Shown here: positions 23,115 to 30,721 of the stretch, in pieces
Layout of the letters: each line of letters begins with the position of its first letter
Numbering within the stretch: the stretch's first letter is position 1
Source of the DNA: an uncultured Eubacteriales bacterium
GTDB lineage: Bacteria; Bacillota; Clostridia; Christensenellales; Aristaeellaceae
Length of the DNA stretch: 33,758 bases
Assembly (NCBI GenBank): GCA_902790525.1
Contig: CADASI010000052.1
Coordinates: 1 to 33,758, forward strand
Direction of reading: 5' to 3'
Translations under genes and position numbers: made by a program
Notes under the pieces: generated by a model
Database searches by the model: none
Seen by the model: the letters and a program-made list of their open reading frames with translations, nothing else
Told to the model about the DNA's origin: nothing

Positions 23115-23639
23115 TCAATCCTTCCCCACCGGCCTGGCGATGGGCGCGTTGTCCGGGGTCAGCGGCACGGGCACGATGCGCTCGCCGCAGTGGGGGCAGT
23201 CGTACTCGTCCTCGTCGCCGTCCTCCAGGGCGGTGAAGAACATCTTATGGCATTTGGGGCACAGCTTGCCCGCCAGCGCGTCGGGGCCTTCCTCCCCCTC
23301 CGGCGCAGGCGGCAGGTCCTTGTCGGGCTGCAGCAGGTGCAGCTTGTCCTCGCCGTCGCCGAAGGCGTCGTCGAAATCCTCGTCCTCGTCGTCCAGTATG
23401 CTGAAATCATCGTCGTCGTCCCGGTGCTCGCCCTCCAGCTCCGCCAGGTCGTCGTCGATGGACTCCACGTAATCGTTCAGGTCGTCCAGCAGCTCGTCCA
23501 TGACCTCCACGCGGTCCGAAAGCTCGCTCAGCAGGTCCACGATGCCCGCCATCAGCTTGCCGTTGGCCGAGCCCGCGTCGATATCCATGCCCTCCAGCAG
23601 GCCCTTGAGGTAGCCGACCTTCTTGCTCAGATTCTCCAT
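23115..23639 (-). CDS. CD1247-type N-terminal domain protein with zinc-ribbon end
   Basis: A 174-residue very acidic protein. The N-terminal 70 residues (MENLSKKVGYLKGLLEGMDI, LMAGIVDLLSELSDRVEVMDELLDDL) match the conserved CD1247 N-terminal domain of clostridia and are likely a coiled coil. A long Asp/Glu tract follows (about 72-100). The C-terminus has a zinc ribbon with CPKCHKMF and CPHCGE knuckles (about 127-160). The ATG at 23639 has GGAGGT six bases upstream. It is upstream of neither a known partner nor an obvious operon; efp lies 107 bases away on the same strand. Function unknown. Confidence 0.82.
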   Translation of the reverse strand: MENLSKKVGYLKGLLEGMDIDAGSANGKLMAGIVDLLSELSDRVEVMDELLDDLNDYVESIDDDLAELEGEHRDDDDDFSILDDEDEDFDDAFGDGEDKLHLLQPDKDLPPAPEGEEGPDALAGKLCPKCHKMFFTALEDGDEDEYDCPHCGERIVPVPLTPDNAPIARPVGKD

Positions 23640-23746
23640 CACTGCACCTCCAATCAAATCATGTTATGTGACGGGAGAAAGTTTAATACCATAAGGCCGA
23701 TGGCAATCATCCATCGACCTCATGAGGGATTGTATGGTGTTGCCGC

Positions 23747-24307
23747 TTACGCGCGACCCAGGTACATGCCGCCGTCGCGGGTGTCGATCTTCAGGACCTC
23801 GCCGGTCTCGATGAACAGCGGCACCTGAAGGGTCAGGCCGGTCTCGAAGGTGGCGGGCTTGGTGGTGTTGGCGGCGGTGTCGCCCTTGAAGCCGGGCTCG
23901 GTGTTGGTCACCTGCAGCTCCACGAAGTTCGGGGCCTGCACGCTGAAGGGCTGGCCCTTGAAGAAGCGCACGGTCACGTTGGTGTTCTCCTTCACGAAGG
24001 GCATGGCGTCCTCCACCTGCTCGTGGGTCAGGGGCAGGTCGTCGTAGGTCTCCAGGTCCATGAAGTGATAGAAATCACCGTCGTTGTAGGTGTACTGCAT
24101 TTCCTTGGTTTCGATATAGGCCTTCGGGAATTTCTCCGTCGGGTTGAAGGTGCGCTCGATCACGGAGCCGGTGACGACGTTCTTGATCTTTGTGCGCACG
24201 AAAGCGGCGCCCTTGCCGGGCTTGACATGCAGGAAGGAAACGATGGTCCAAACACCGTTGTCCATCTCAAAGGTGACGCCGTTTCTGAAATCGCTTGCGT
24301 TAATCAT
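23747..24307 (-). CDS. efp: Elongation factor P
   Basis: A 186-residue EF-P, which rescues ribosomes stalled at consecutive prolines. The three beta-barrel domains are complete. The tip loop of domain I reads [14 protein letters not shown] with the modifiable Lys32. Domain III has the signature region around [20 protein letters not shown]. The start at 24307 ([10 protein letters not shown]) has GAGGAGG upstream, while an ATG six codons earlier overlaps this site. It follows the Xaa-Pro peptidase by about 38 bases, the usual pairing in Firmicutes, probably one transcript. Confidence 0.97.
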   Translation of the reverse strand: MINASDFRNGVTFEMDNGVWTIVSFLHVKPGKGAAFVRTKIKNVVTGSVIERTFNPTEKFPKAYIETKEMQYTYNDGDFYHFMDLETYDDLPLTHEQVEDAMPFVKENTNVTVRFFKGQPFSVQAPNFVELQVTNTEPGFKGDTAANTTKPATFETGLTLQVPLFIETGEVLKIDTRDGGMYLGRA

Positions 24308-24345
24308 GGGGATATGCCTCCTCAATTAGTAGTCGTGGTGTATGG

Positions 24346-25410
24346 TTACAGCTCGATCAGATGCTTCGGCGCGTGCATCGCGTTGACGAAACCGTCCGAA
24401 GTCATAATCACCGTGTCCTCGATGCGGCACCCGCCCACACCGGGTATATATACGCCGGGCTCCACCGTGACCACGTGACCGGGCATGAGCACGGTCGCGT
24501 CGTTGGCGCTGACCCGGGGCTGTTCATGGATGAAGAGCCCGACGCCGTGGCCCAGGCTGTGACCGAACGCGCCGGGATAGCGCGCGTCGATGTAATCCCG
24601 GGCGACCCTGTCCACGTCGCAGCAGCGCTTTCCGGGGCCGATGGCCTCCAGCGCCAGCTGCTGGGCGTCGTGCACGGTGTCGTAAATGGCCCGAAGCTCG
24701 GGCGATACGCCGCCGAATGCCACCGTGCGGGTGATGTCCGACAGATAGCCCCTGTACGTCGCGCCGAAGTCCAGCGTCAGAAGCTCGCCCTCGGCGATGA
24801 CGTGCTTGGACGGCACCGCGTGGGGCAGCGAGCCGTTCACCCCCGCCGCCGCGATGGTGTCGAAGGCCGGGCCCTCGCTGCCGAGCCGGAGCATCTCAAA
24901 CTCCAGCTCGATCTTCGCATCGATCTCCGTCATGCCCGCATGAAGCCGCGGCAGTATGTTGATGAACGCCTGGCTGGCGATGCGCGACGCCTCCCGGATG
25001 CAGGAAATCTCCTCCGCGTCCTTGATCTGCCGAAGCGCCTCCGGGATGCCCGCCATCGGGCGCAGCTCAACGCCCGTAAGCGCCTCGGACAGCGCCAGGA
25101 AGTCGTCGTGGGTCAGGTAGTCCGTCTCCACCCGCATCGACCGCGCGCCGGCCTCCGCCGCCAGCTCCCGCGCGATCTCCGGGCCCTTGCGCTCGGAGGT
25201 GGTCCGCGCCACCCGCCAGTCCGGGGCCTGCCGCCCCGCCTGCTCGACGTATCGGAAGTCCGTCAGGATCACGCGCATGTCCCGCGAAACGAACAGACAC
25301 CCCTCCCCCGCATACCCTGACAGATAGCGGATGTTCTCCGGGCGGTGGATCAGCGCGGCGTCGGCGTCCAGTCGCTTTAAAAAGGCGTCCAGTCGGTCCA
25401 ATCTGCTCAT
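24346..25410 (-). CDS. pepP: Xaa-Pro aminopeptidase (M24 family)
   Basis: A 354-residue pita-bread-fold peptidase that releases an N-terminal residue before proline. The creatinase-like N-terminal domain (1-120) includes NIRYLSGYAGEGCLFV. The catalytic domain has the metal ligands in LTLDFGATYRGYLSDITRT (two Asp), GHSLGHGVGLFIHE (His) and VTVEPGVYIPGVGGCRIEDT (two Glu). The given ATG touches its GGAG site directly. The TTG three codons later (25401) is nine bases from it and may be the true start. It comes before efp in the common yqhT-efp order. A TATAAT box lies at 25444-25449 on the minus strand. Confidence 0.94.
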   Translation of the reverse strand: MSRLDRLDAFLKRLDADAALIHRPENIRYLSGYAGEGCLFVSRDMRVILTDFRYVEQAGRQAPDWRVARTTSERKGPEIARELAAEAGARSMRVETDYLTHDDFLALSEALTGVELRPMAGIPEALRQIKDAEEISCIREASRIASQAFINILPRLHAGMTEIDAKIELEFEMLRLGSEGPAFDTIAAAGVNGSLPHAVPSKHVIAEGELLTLDFGATYRGYLSDITRTVAFGGVSPELRAIYDTVHDAQQLALEAIGPGKRCCDVDRVARDYIDARYPGAFGHSLGHGVGLFIHEQPRVSANDATVLMPGHVVTVEPGVYIPGVGGCRIEDTVIMTSDGFVNAMHAPKHLIEL

Positions 25411-25542
25411 CTCCTGACATTGCTCGCATGGTCACACAGAAGTATTATAGCACATTGTGCCGCGAATTACCATAGGATAATGATAATTTCTCGCGTCAAT
25501 TCAATCCGGTTTCGCCCTGTTTTGATTTAACACAGAATGTGC

Positions 25543-25571
25543 TTGACATTCCCCCCGCTTTGGTGTATTAT
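25543..25571 (+). promoter_or_regulatory. Promoter of tRNA-Arg
   Basis: Consensus TTGACA (25543-25548), 17-base spacer, TATTAT (25566-25571), 38 bases before the tRNA. Confidence 0.8.
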
Positions 25572-25609
25572 AATTAAGCACTTTGCGAGGGCTTCCCTTG
25601 CAGGGCTGT

Positions 25610-25686
25610 GGTCCCTTAGCTCAGCTGGATAGAGCGTCTGGCTACGGACCAGAAGGTCAGGGGTTCGAATCCCTTAGGGTCCGCCA
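25610..25686 (+). tRNA. tRNA-Arg (anticodon ACG)
   Basis: A 77-base cloverleaf with encoded CCA. The D arm is GCTCAGCTGGATAGAGC, the anticodon stem-loop TCTGG-CTACGGA-CCAGA (ACG at 25644-25646), and the T arm AGGGGTTCGAATCCCTT. The acceptor stem GGTCCCT/AGGGTCC has a U-U mismatch at the third pair. The ACG anticodon would be deaminated to ICG to read CGU, CGC and CGA. The overlapping open frame here is not a protein gene. Confidence 0.95.
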
Positions 25687-25689
25687 CCC

Positions 25690-25731
25690 AACAACGCTGA
25701 TTTTGATACGAAATCAGCGTTGTTACTTTTT
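25690..25731 (+). terminator. Terminator after tRNA-Arg
   Basis: AACAACGCTGATTT pairs perfectly with AAATCAGCGTTGTT, followed by ACTTTTT. Confidence 0.92.
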
Positions 25732-25835
25732 GACTGAAAGCGCCCAGCCTGTGGGCGTTCTACGATTTGTTCCATTTGGATATTGCCTGTGTACCCAGGT
25801 CAAAAACAGCATCATGTAGCTAAAATGAGGTCAAT

Positions 25836-25926
25836 GGTCAAACGCAGGGGTCAATGAGCAAACGCAAGAAGGCTCTTGCGTTTGACTATATACCCCTGCG
25901 TTTGGATATAGCCACCTTGCGTTTGG
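25836..25926. repeat. Nested palindrome with five AAACGCA/TGCGTTT sites
   Basis: An outer pair CAAACGCAGGGGT (25839-25851) / ACCCCTGCGTTTG (25892-25904) encloses an inner pair CAAACGCAAGA (25859-25869) / TCTTGCGTTTG (25874-25884). A further TTGCGTTTG lies at 25917-25925. The stretch 25732-25992 has no convincing gene. A 67-codon ORF over the repeats has no ribosome binding site and is not called. Its role could be protein-binding sites, a large RNA hairpin, or the end of a mobile element. Confidence 0.8.
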
Positions 25927-25992
25927 ACATTGAATCCAGCACTTATTCAATAAATAATTGTAATAAAAAAAGCGGCGACATGCCGCTGATGA

Positions 25993-26352
25993 TTATGATC
26001 GTCTTGATTCGTAGAAACATGCTCTGGAACCGTATTTTGCCTGTTTGTACGATCTGAACCTCTTCCCGCAAACCGCACAGACAAAGGTGGTGAGCCGTTC
26101 GCCCTGAAGTTCGCCCTTATGGCTGTACCACCAGTCATTGCGGCATTTGTCAGAACAGAACCGCTGGGTCTTCCGCGCATCCTTCGGCAGCACCTTCCTG
26201 CACTGTTCGCACCGCCTGACATCTTTATGCTTTTGCCGATGCACAAACACCTTCAGCGCAGAGATCTCGATGCCCAGCTCCGCTGATATTTCCTTGTACT
26301 GCCTGCCCGCCGCCCGCATGTCCAGAATCGTTCTTTTCTCTTTCTCCGTCAT
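25993..26352 (-). CDS. Small helix-turn-helix / zinc-finger protein
   Basis: A 119-residue protein. The N-terminus (about 1-48, MTEKEKRTILDMRAAGRQYKEISAELGIEISALKVFVHR) is a sigma-70-region-4-like or resolvase-like HTH. Two zinc knuckles follow: CEQCRKVL...FCSDKCRNDWW (about 52-78) and CAVCGKRF...SRACFYESRR (about 93-117). The same arrangement is frequent in clostridial accessory regions, where such genes are often labelled sigma-70-like, though a sigma role is not shown. The ATG at 26352 has GAGGAGG upstream. It sits directly downstream of a broken helicase. Confidence 0.75.
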   Translation of the reverse strand: MTEKEKRTILDMRAAGRQYKEISAELGIEISALKVFVHRQKHKDVRRCEQCRKVLPKDARKTQRFCSDKCRNDWWYSHKGELQGERLTTFVCAVCGKRFRSYKQAKYGSRACFYESRRS

Positions 26353-26414
26353 AGAAAAATGCCTCCTCTCGCCTGGTAGCCGCGAGAGGAAGCAAAAAGG
26401 GACGTAATTATCCT

Positions 26415-27593
26415 TCATTTTATGAATTCGTCGACCACTTTTCTATCTGAATCGTAGATACTTACAATGATACCCCTCGCATTGATATACCACTCTTCCT
26501 GCTGCAACTGGGTTGCGCTGTAATCCACCTTGTCGATATTCTTGCACCAAACTTTTTGATTCGGTGCCCAATGGAATCCGGCTTTCTTCAACAAATCGCG
26601 AATATCCTGTGTGGGTGATATACCTCTACCGGATTGATTCCCGACTTCGATAGAAAAGGAATCCATGTCTAAATCCGATGGATATTCCCACCAGTCTATC
26701 TCCTTCACCTCTGCAAATGTACGAATCGGGTTTAGGAATAATGATTCATATCCGCTTTCTGTCAACAAGTACAGATCACATTTGGGACGGGTCACTGCCA
26801 CATAGAACAATCGTTTTTCCTCGTCTATGATCTTTTCAATACTCTCGCCAAGAATCCGTGAAAACCTCCACCTGGGATGGATCAGAGGAAAGCACTTATC
26901 GGTAACATCGATCAGAATCACCGCATCCTTTTCCAGCCCCTTAAAGCTGTGAACAGTGGATGAGGCCAATTCTGCCCCGGGGAATAATAATTTCATGTTT
27001 TTCTCCAAGGCTGACAGTTTCCTGGTCCGCTCCTCGAAATCTTCTTCCCCTGTAGAAATATCCCTTGAAACCATTGACTTGCGATCCAGCAACGCCACGC
27101 TGTGCCTGCGCTTCTGCTGTTTAAAGATAATTCTGCGAACCATGGGAGAGATGTAGTCAGAACCATATTTCTCTTTTTCGCAGTCTGTCGGAGAGAAATC
27201 TTCCGCACAGCAAAGATACACCTTGCCACTCTCATGAGTTGAAGACAGAGCAACTCTTCCCGGAGTACCAAGATCTCGCATCAATGCATTTCCTGCCTCC
27301 ACAATCGCTTTTTGAGAACGATAGTTGTTTAGCAACTCAATATGAACCGCCTGTCCCAAATAGCGATCAAAATCCCGGAAAAACCGCAGATCAGAACCGG
27401 CGAAGCCGTTGATGGCCTGCCAATCATCTCCAACACAGTAGAGGTTTACATGAGGGTTGATCTGACGAATTGCCGTGATCAATCGATAGAACAATTCAGA
27501 GAAGTCCTGATATTCATCAATGGCAATGTATTGAATTTTGGCCAGATCGCCGTAAGAATTCTTCCCTTGAAATACCGTATGGAATCCTGATCG
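26415..27593 (-). pseudogene. 5'-truncated UvrD/Rep-like superfamily I helicase
   Basis: The frame is open from 27593 (just after a TGA) to the stop at 26415, about 392 codons. The first recognisable motif is helicase motif II, YIAIDEYQDFSELF. Motif III-like YCVGDDWQAINGFAGSD, motif IV/V regions with LLNNYRSQKAIVEAGN and STVHSFKGLEKDAVILID, and motif VI EKRLFYVAVTRPKCDLYLL follow. The Walker A half (motifs I and Ia) is missing, and upstream DNA is the end of an unrelated gene. No good start codon with ribosome binding site is seen before motif II. ATP hydrolysis is therefore not possible. The C-terminal ~90 residues (SGRGISPTQDIRDLLKKAGF) are extra. Composition is more AT-rich than the left half, suggesting an acquired and broken segment. 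Confidence 0.82.
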
Positions 27594-27640
27594 TCAATGA
27601 ATTATCTGAACCGTAGCTTGATTGAAGGAAGCACAGATAT

Positions 27641-28285
27641 TCAGTCCACGTAGCTATCGCTGCCGGCGCTGACGTTGTACGCGCCGTTGCCTGCATCGGT
27701 AACGGTGAAGTACAGCGTTTCATCCTCATGGGTGAGGCTAAGCCTGCAAACGCCGTCTTCAAACTGGTCGGTGATGTCCACCGACTGGTCGTACCAGTAG
27801 AGCATCACACGGTCATCCACCTCCACGACGGTCTCTGCGGAGGACTCCAGGTGCTCCAGGTACTCGTCCATCGTCAGGGGGCGCTCGGTGCCGTCGGCTT
27901 CCATTGCAACACCGCCGCCTTGCATCTGGTGCTTCTCGCCATTCCCGTCCGTCCATGTTACCACATAGCTGGGCTCGGCCATGGTGGCCTCACCGTCGCA
28001 TTCGACGTCGACGTCCTCACCGCCTCCCGTATAGGGCTCGACGATCGCATCCTTCGCTTCGCCATACATCCAAATCTGTATGGTTCTACGAAACCCGCCC
28101 AGGTCGGTGGCATACGCCGCGGAAAGGCTGCCCACCAGCAGTACGGTTATGATCATCGCCACGGCCAGACCGCGGGAAAAGTTGAAACGCATCTTCTTCG
28201 TATTCATATCCATTGCCTCCATCGAAAAATCTCTTGAGGCATGGAGCGCCTGAAACGCCCGCTTGTACTGCTCACGATTACTCAT
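27641..28285 (-). CDS. Membrane-anchored anti-sigma-like protein
   Basis: A 214-residue protein: cytoplasmic N-terminus (1-37, SNREQYKRAFQALHASRDFS), one membrane segment (about 38-58, GLAVAMIITVLLVGSLSAAYA), and an extracellular domain of about 155 residues with Glu/Asp-rich beta-like sequence. It overlaps the ECF sigma gene end by eight bases. The short N-terminal segment with one transmembrane helix right after a sigma gene is typical of anti-sigma factors that hold the sigma at the membrane. No zinc-binding HxxxCxxC motif is present. Confidence 0.72.
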   Translation of the reverse strand: MSNREQYKRAFQALHASRDFSMEAMDMNTKKMRFNFSRGLAVAMIITVLLVGSLSAAYATDLGGFRRTIQIWMYGEAKDAIVEPYTGGGEDVDVECDGEATMAEPSYVVTWTDGNGEKHQMQGGGVAMEADGTERPLTMDEYLEHLESSAETVVEVDDRVMLYWYDQSVDITDQFEDGVCRLSLTHEDETLYFTVTDAGNGAYNVSAGSDSYVD

Positions 28286-28757
28286 TTTCCCATCCCTCCG
28301 TCAGTTGCATGCGCAGTTGCTTCCGCGCCCGGTTGAGCCGGCTCTTCACCGCGCCTTCGCTCAGATCCAACAGCTTAGCGATCTCCGTGATCGAGTAATC
28401 CTCGTAGTAGAACAGGTGAATGACGATACGATAACGTTCCGGCAGGCGCAGCACCGTGTCCAGCAGCTCCCGGTCGGAATCGACCTCGAAAGTCAGCGAT
28501 TCCACATAGTCCTCCAGGTTGCGGCGATTGCGCCGCCAAAAGCAGATTGTAGCGTTCTTGGCCTTGTTCACCGCCACGCGAATCAGCCACGCGCGGATGT
28601 GTTCGTCAGAATCGAATTCCTTATCGCTGCGATAGTACGCCAACAGCGTTTCCTGTACCACATCCTCCGCGTCCTGGGGGTTCCGGCAGACCGCAAACGC
28701 AGCCCGATACAGGCTGTCTCCCCAGCGCTCCACCAAAACCGGAACGGTTCGTCTCAT
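28278..28757 (-). CDS. ECF-type RNA polymerase sigma factor
   Basis: A 159-residue sigma-70-family factor with only regions 2 and 4. Region 2 is at about 8-75: WGDSLYRAAFAVCRNPQDAEDVVQETLLAYYRS, HIRAWLIRVAVNKAKN. Region 4 is at about 98-150: LDTVLRLPERYRIVIHLFYYEDYSITEIAKLLDLSEGAVKSRLNRARKQL. It directs RNA polymerase to stress or envelope promoters when freed from its anti-sigma, most likely the next gene. A TGCAACCTTTT-type -35 upstream suggests it controls itself. The start codon has no strong SD (GTGAGCAA), so the exact start is less sure. Confidence 0.92.
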   Translation of the reverse strand: MRRTVPVLVERWGDSLYRAAFAVCRNPQDAEDVVQETLLAYYRSDKEFDSDEHIRAWLIRVAVNKAKNATICFWRRNRRNLEDYVESLTFEVDSDRELLDTVLRLPERYRIVIHLFYYEDYSITEIAKLLDLSEGAVKSRLNRARKQLRMQLTEGWENE

Positions 28758-28792
28758 TTGCTCACATGCCTTTCGTTGAAGGTCCCTTCACT

Positions 28793-28824
28793 TATAATAC
28801 AATTCAGATGTTCAAAAGGTTGCA
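28793..28824 (-). promoter_or_regulatory. Possible ECF-dependent promoter of the sigma/anti-sigma pair
   Basis: On the minus strand TGCAACCTTTT (28824-28814) followed by GTATTATAAG (to about 28793). GCAAC-type -35 boxes are common for clostridial ECF sigma factors; a TATTAT also allows SigA use. The assignment is inference. Confidence 0.45.
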
Positions 28825-28860
28825 CGGGGATCCATATTTTTTTCGTGGAATCTCCAATGC

Positions 28861-29550
28861 TCAAAACTCCCTGATCGATTCAAACAGGATACTGAGCCTG
28901 TCAATATCTTTCTCGATGTGATAATGGCCGCAATACCAGTGCTGATACTTCAGCTTCGCCTCAATGGTGCCGAGCCACTCCTCCGTGCTCTTGTCCACTT
29001 TGCTCTGATCGATGTCGGGGATAAAGCATTCCACCGGCTCATATCTGAGCGGGGTGGTGTGGGAAAGGACTACATCAATTTCCCAATCCCTGGCCGCCAG
29101 TACCCTCTCTACCTTTTCTTTGATCGCCGGGGACGGTTGCTCGTCCGGCCACCAGGCCCAGCCATGAGCGAGGCGGTAGTACTTATCGATGCTATAGGCG
29201 CCGCCCACAACCAGTGTATCAAGACCACCAAGGTCATACACCTCTCCATCCGCAGCGAACAGCAAATTTGGAAAGGCGTCCTCTACATATACCTGTCCGC
29301 CGCACCACTCTGTGGTGTGGTAGGACGTGATGGTGCCGGGCCGCATTTCATGGTTCCCGTGGATGCTGAACACTGTGATGGGGAGTTGTGCCAACTGTTC
29401 TTTTCTGATCACGTCACGGAGTCCGCCATGAAAATTGATGCCGGCGTCACCCAGGATAATGAGGGTGTCGTCAGGCGTAGGATTCATAGCGTTACAGAAT
29501 CGCTCGATTCTGCTGAATTCGCCGTGGGTGTCCCCGGTGATGTAGAACAT
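28861..29550 (-). CDS. Calcineurin-like metallophosphoesterase
   Basis: A 229-residue two-metal phosphoesterase with all family motifs in order: GDTHG (6-10), ILGDAGINFHGG, IHGNHEMRP, LSHTTPLRY and CGHYH. It would hydrolyse phosphomonoesters or diesters of unknown identity. GGAGG stands seven bases before the ATG. Its first 67 bases overlap the end of the upstream small gene in another frame, a long overlap, so the two are tightly linked. The surroundings (small orphan ORFs, broken helicase) suggest an accessory or phage/plasmid-like segment. Confidence 0.92.
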   Translation of the reverse strand: MFYITGDTHGEFSRIERFCNAMNPTPDDTLIILGDAGINFHGGLRDVIRKEQLAQLPITVFSIHGNHEMRPGTITSYHTTEWCGGQVYVEDAFPNLLFAADGEVYDLGGLDTLVVGGAYSIDKYYRLAHGWAWWPDEQPSPAIKEKVERVLAARDWEIDVVLSHTTPLRYEPVECFIPDIDQSKVDKSTEEWLGTIEAKLKYQHWYCGHYHIEKDIDRLSILFESIREF

Positions 29551-29843
29551 GACTGTTCCTCCAAACTCTCACATTTCGTATTCCAGGCCTCTGCGGCATC
29601 CGGGCATTCTATGCACCAATACAGATAAAGAATACTGGCTTCCTCCAGCGTCCAGCCGATCTCAGCCATCTTTTCTCCAGCGCGCCTCATAAGCTTCTCA
29701 TCGGCCTCAATGTTCATGACTTCTGTCGCCGCCTTGATGCCACGCTGAATCTCAATTTGAATATCGCTTAACGCGTCGTCAGGTCTGTCGAAAAAGTCCG
29801 GCTCGGTATGGCCCGATACATATTCACAGATTCTGCTGTTCAT
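29484..29843 (-). CDS. Small protein of unknown function overlapping the phosphoesterase
   Basis: A 119-residue protein from ATG 29843 (MNSRICEYVSGHTEPDFFDR), with GGGGGCGAAG upstream. It is acidic and mostly helical (ALSDIQIEIQRGIKAATEV, EKLMRRAGEKMAEIGWTLEEA, LYLYWCIECPDAAEAW). No family is recognised. The last ~22 codons overlap the phosphoesterase start and encode a Ser/Thr/Pro-rich tail, which may be an accidental extension after loss of an earlier stop. It resembles small genes of conjugative elements or phages in style only. Confidence 0.55.
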   Translation of the reverse strand: MNSRICEYVSGHTEPDFFDRPDDALSDIQIEIQRGIKAATEVMNIEADEKLMRRAGEKMAEIGWTLEEASILYLYWCIECPDAAEAWNTKCESLEEQSCSTSPGTPTANSAESSDSVTL

Positions 29844-29967
29844 TTCTTCGCCCCCGTTCTTCCCAATGTTCAATCTCCACCATCGCGGCACCATAGTTGT
29901 CTGTCATGCAGGCAACATCCTCGTCCTCACATTTCGCCCGGGGCACGATGGATACATTGTTGCACAA
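29824..29967 (-). CDS. Possible short ORF upstream of the 119-residue gene
   Basis: A frame from TTG 29967 to TGA 29824 gives 47 residues, LCNNVSIVPRAKCEDEDVA followed by CMTDNYGAAMVEIEHWEERG. The sequence looks coding and overlaps the next gene start, as in tightly packed operons, but the 5' end abuts a terminator. The true gene may be truncated here or start later (ATG 29907, 27 codons). Low certainty. Confidence 0.35.
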   Translation of the reverse strand: MCNNVSIVPRAKCEDEDVACMTDNYGAAMVEIEHWEERGRRNEQQNL

Positions 29968-29970
29968 AGC

Positions 29971-29993
29971 AAAAAACCCCGCAACTACAGGGT
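29971..29993 (-). terminator. Terminator downstream of the GH13 gene
   Basis: On the minus strand ACCCTG pairs with CGGGGT around TAGTTG, followed by TTTTT. Placed about 90 bases after the GH13 stop. Confidence 0.6.
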
Positions 29994-30410
29994 GTCGTAA
30001 GTAAGTGATTTAACAGGACGATAACACTGTCACTATTCCCTGCCAACTTGTGCACCCGTGTCATAACCTTTGAAGGTCTGTTACTCTGAACCCCACTGAA
30101 AAACTCTAACTTCATAGGGGCGAAGGATACCTGTGGTTCCCGTCTCTGGGTAATTGCACAGCAGCAACGCTGCTTCCTCTTCGGTATAGCCTTTGGGAAG
30201 CAGGTACTTCTGGTCTCGCTCTGAAAAGGAACAGATGACCAGAACACGCTCTCCCGCATAGCTGCGCACATAAAGGTAGATCTTTCGACTGTGCCGAATA
30301 TATTCCCTGTAGTGGCCCCAAAGCAGGGTTTGACTGCTCTTTCGCAGCGCCAGGCAGCGGCGATAGAAATTCAAGATGCTGTCTGGATCCCGTTCCTCCT
30401 GTTCCACATT

Positions 30411-30460
30411 GATCTGCGTATAGTTCGGATTGACGGATCTGCGTATAGTTCGGATTGACG
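30411..30460. repeat. Perfect 25-bp tandem duplication in the GH13 gene
   Basis: GATCTGCGTATAGTTCGG plus ATTGACG occurs at 30411-30435 and again at 30436-30460 without change. Confidence 0.97.
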
Positions 30461-30681
30461 GCAAACCACGGCTGTGCGGATGAAAAACCTGCGTTTGAAG
30501 CTACGCTCCACTGCATGGGTGTCCGGGCGGAATCTCTGGATGCCAAGTGTATCCGATGCATGCGCTTTTCCTCGGATCCGTGTTTGTAGAAGGCGTGATA
30601 AGCGTGAATGGACGCCACGTCCTTATACTGGTCAATGGAGCTGAGCCGGATATTTGTCATGCCAATCTCCTGCCCCTGATA

Positions 30682-30721
30682 GATGAAAGGCGTCCCCTGC
30701 TGATGAAAGGCGTCCCCTGCT
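30682..30721. repeat. Perfect 20-bp tandem duplication in the GH13 gene
   Basis: GATGAAAGGCGTCCCCTGCT occurs at 30682-30701 and again at 30702-30721. Confidence 0.97.

Noticed and set aside
25583-25819. 78-codon frame over tRNA-Arg
   Set aside because: It is the translated tRNA sequence.
25854-26057. 67-codon frame with repeated LRLDI over the nested palindrome
   Set aside because: No ribosome binding site; the repetition follows from the DNA palindrome, and the end overlaps the HTH/zinc gene on the other strand.
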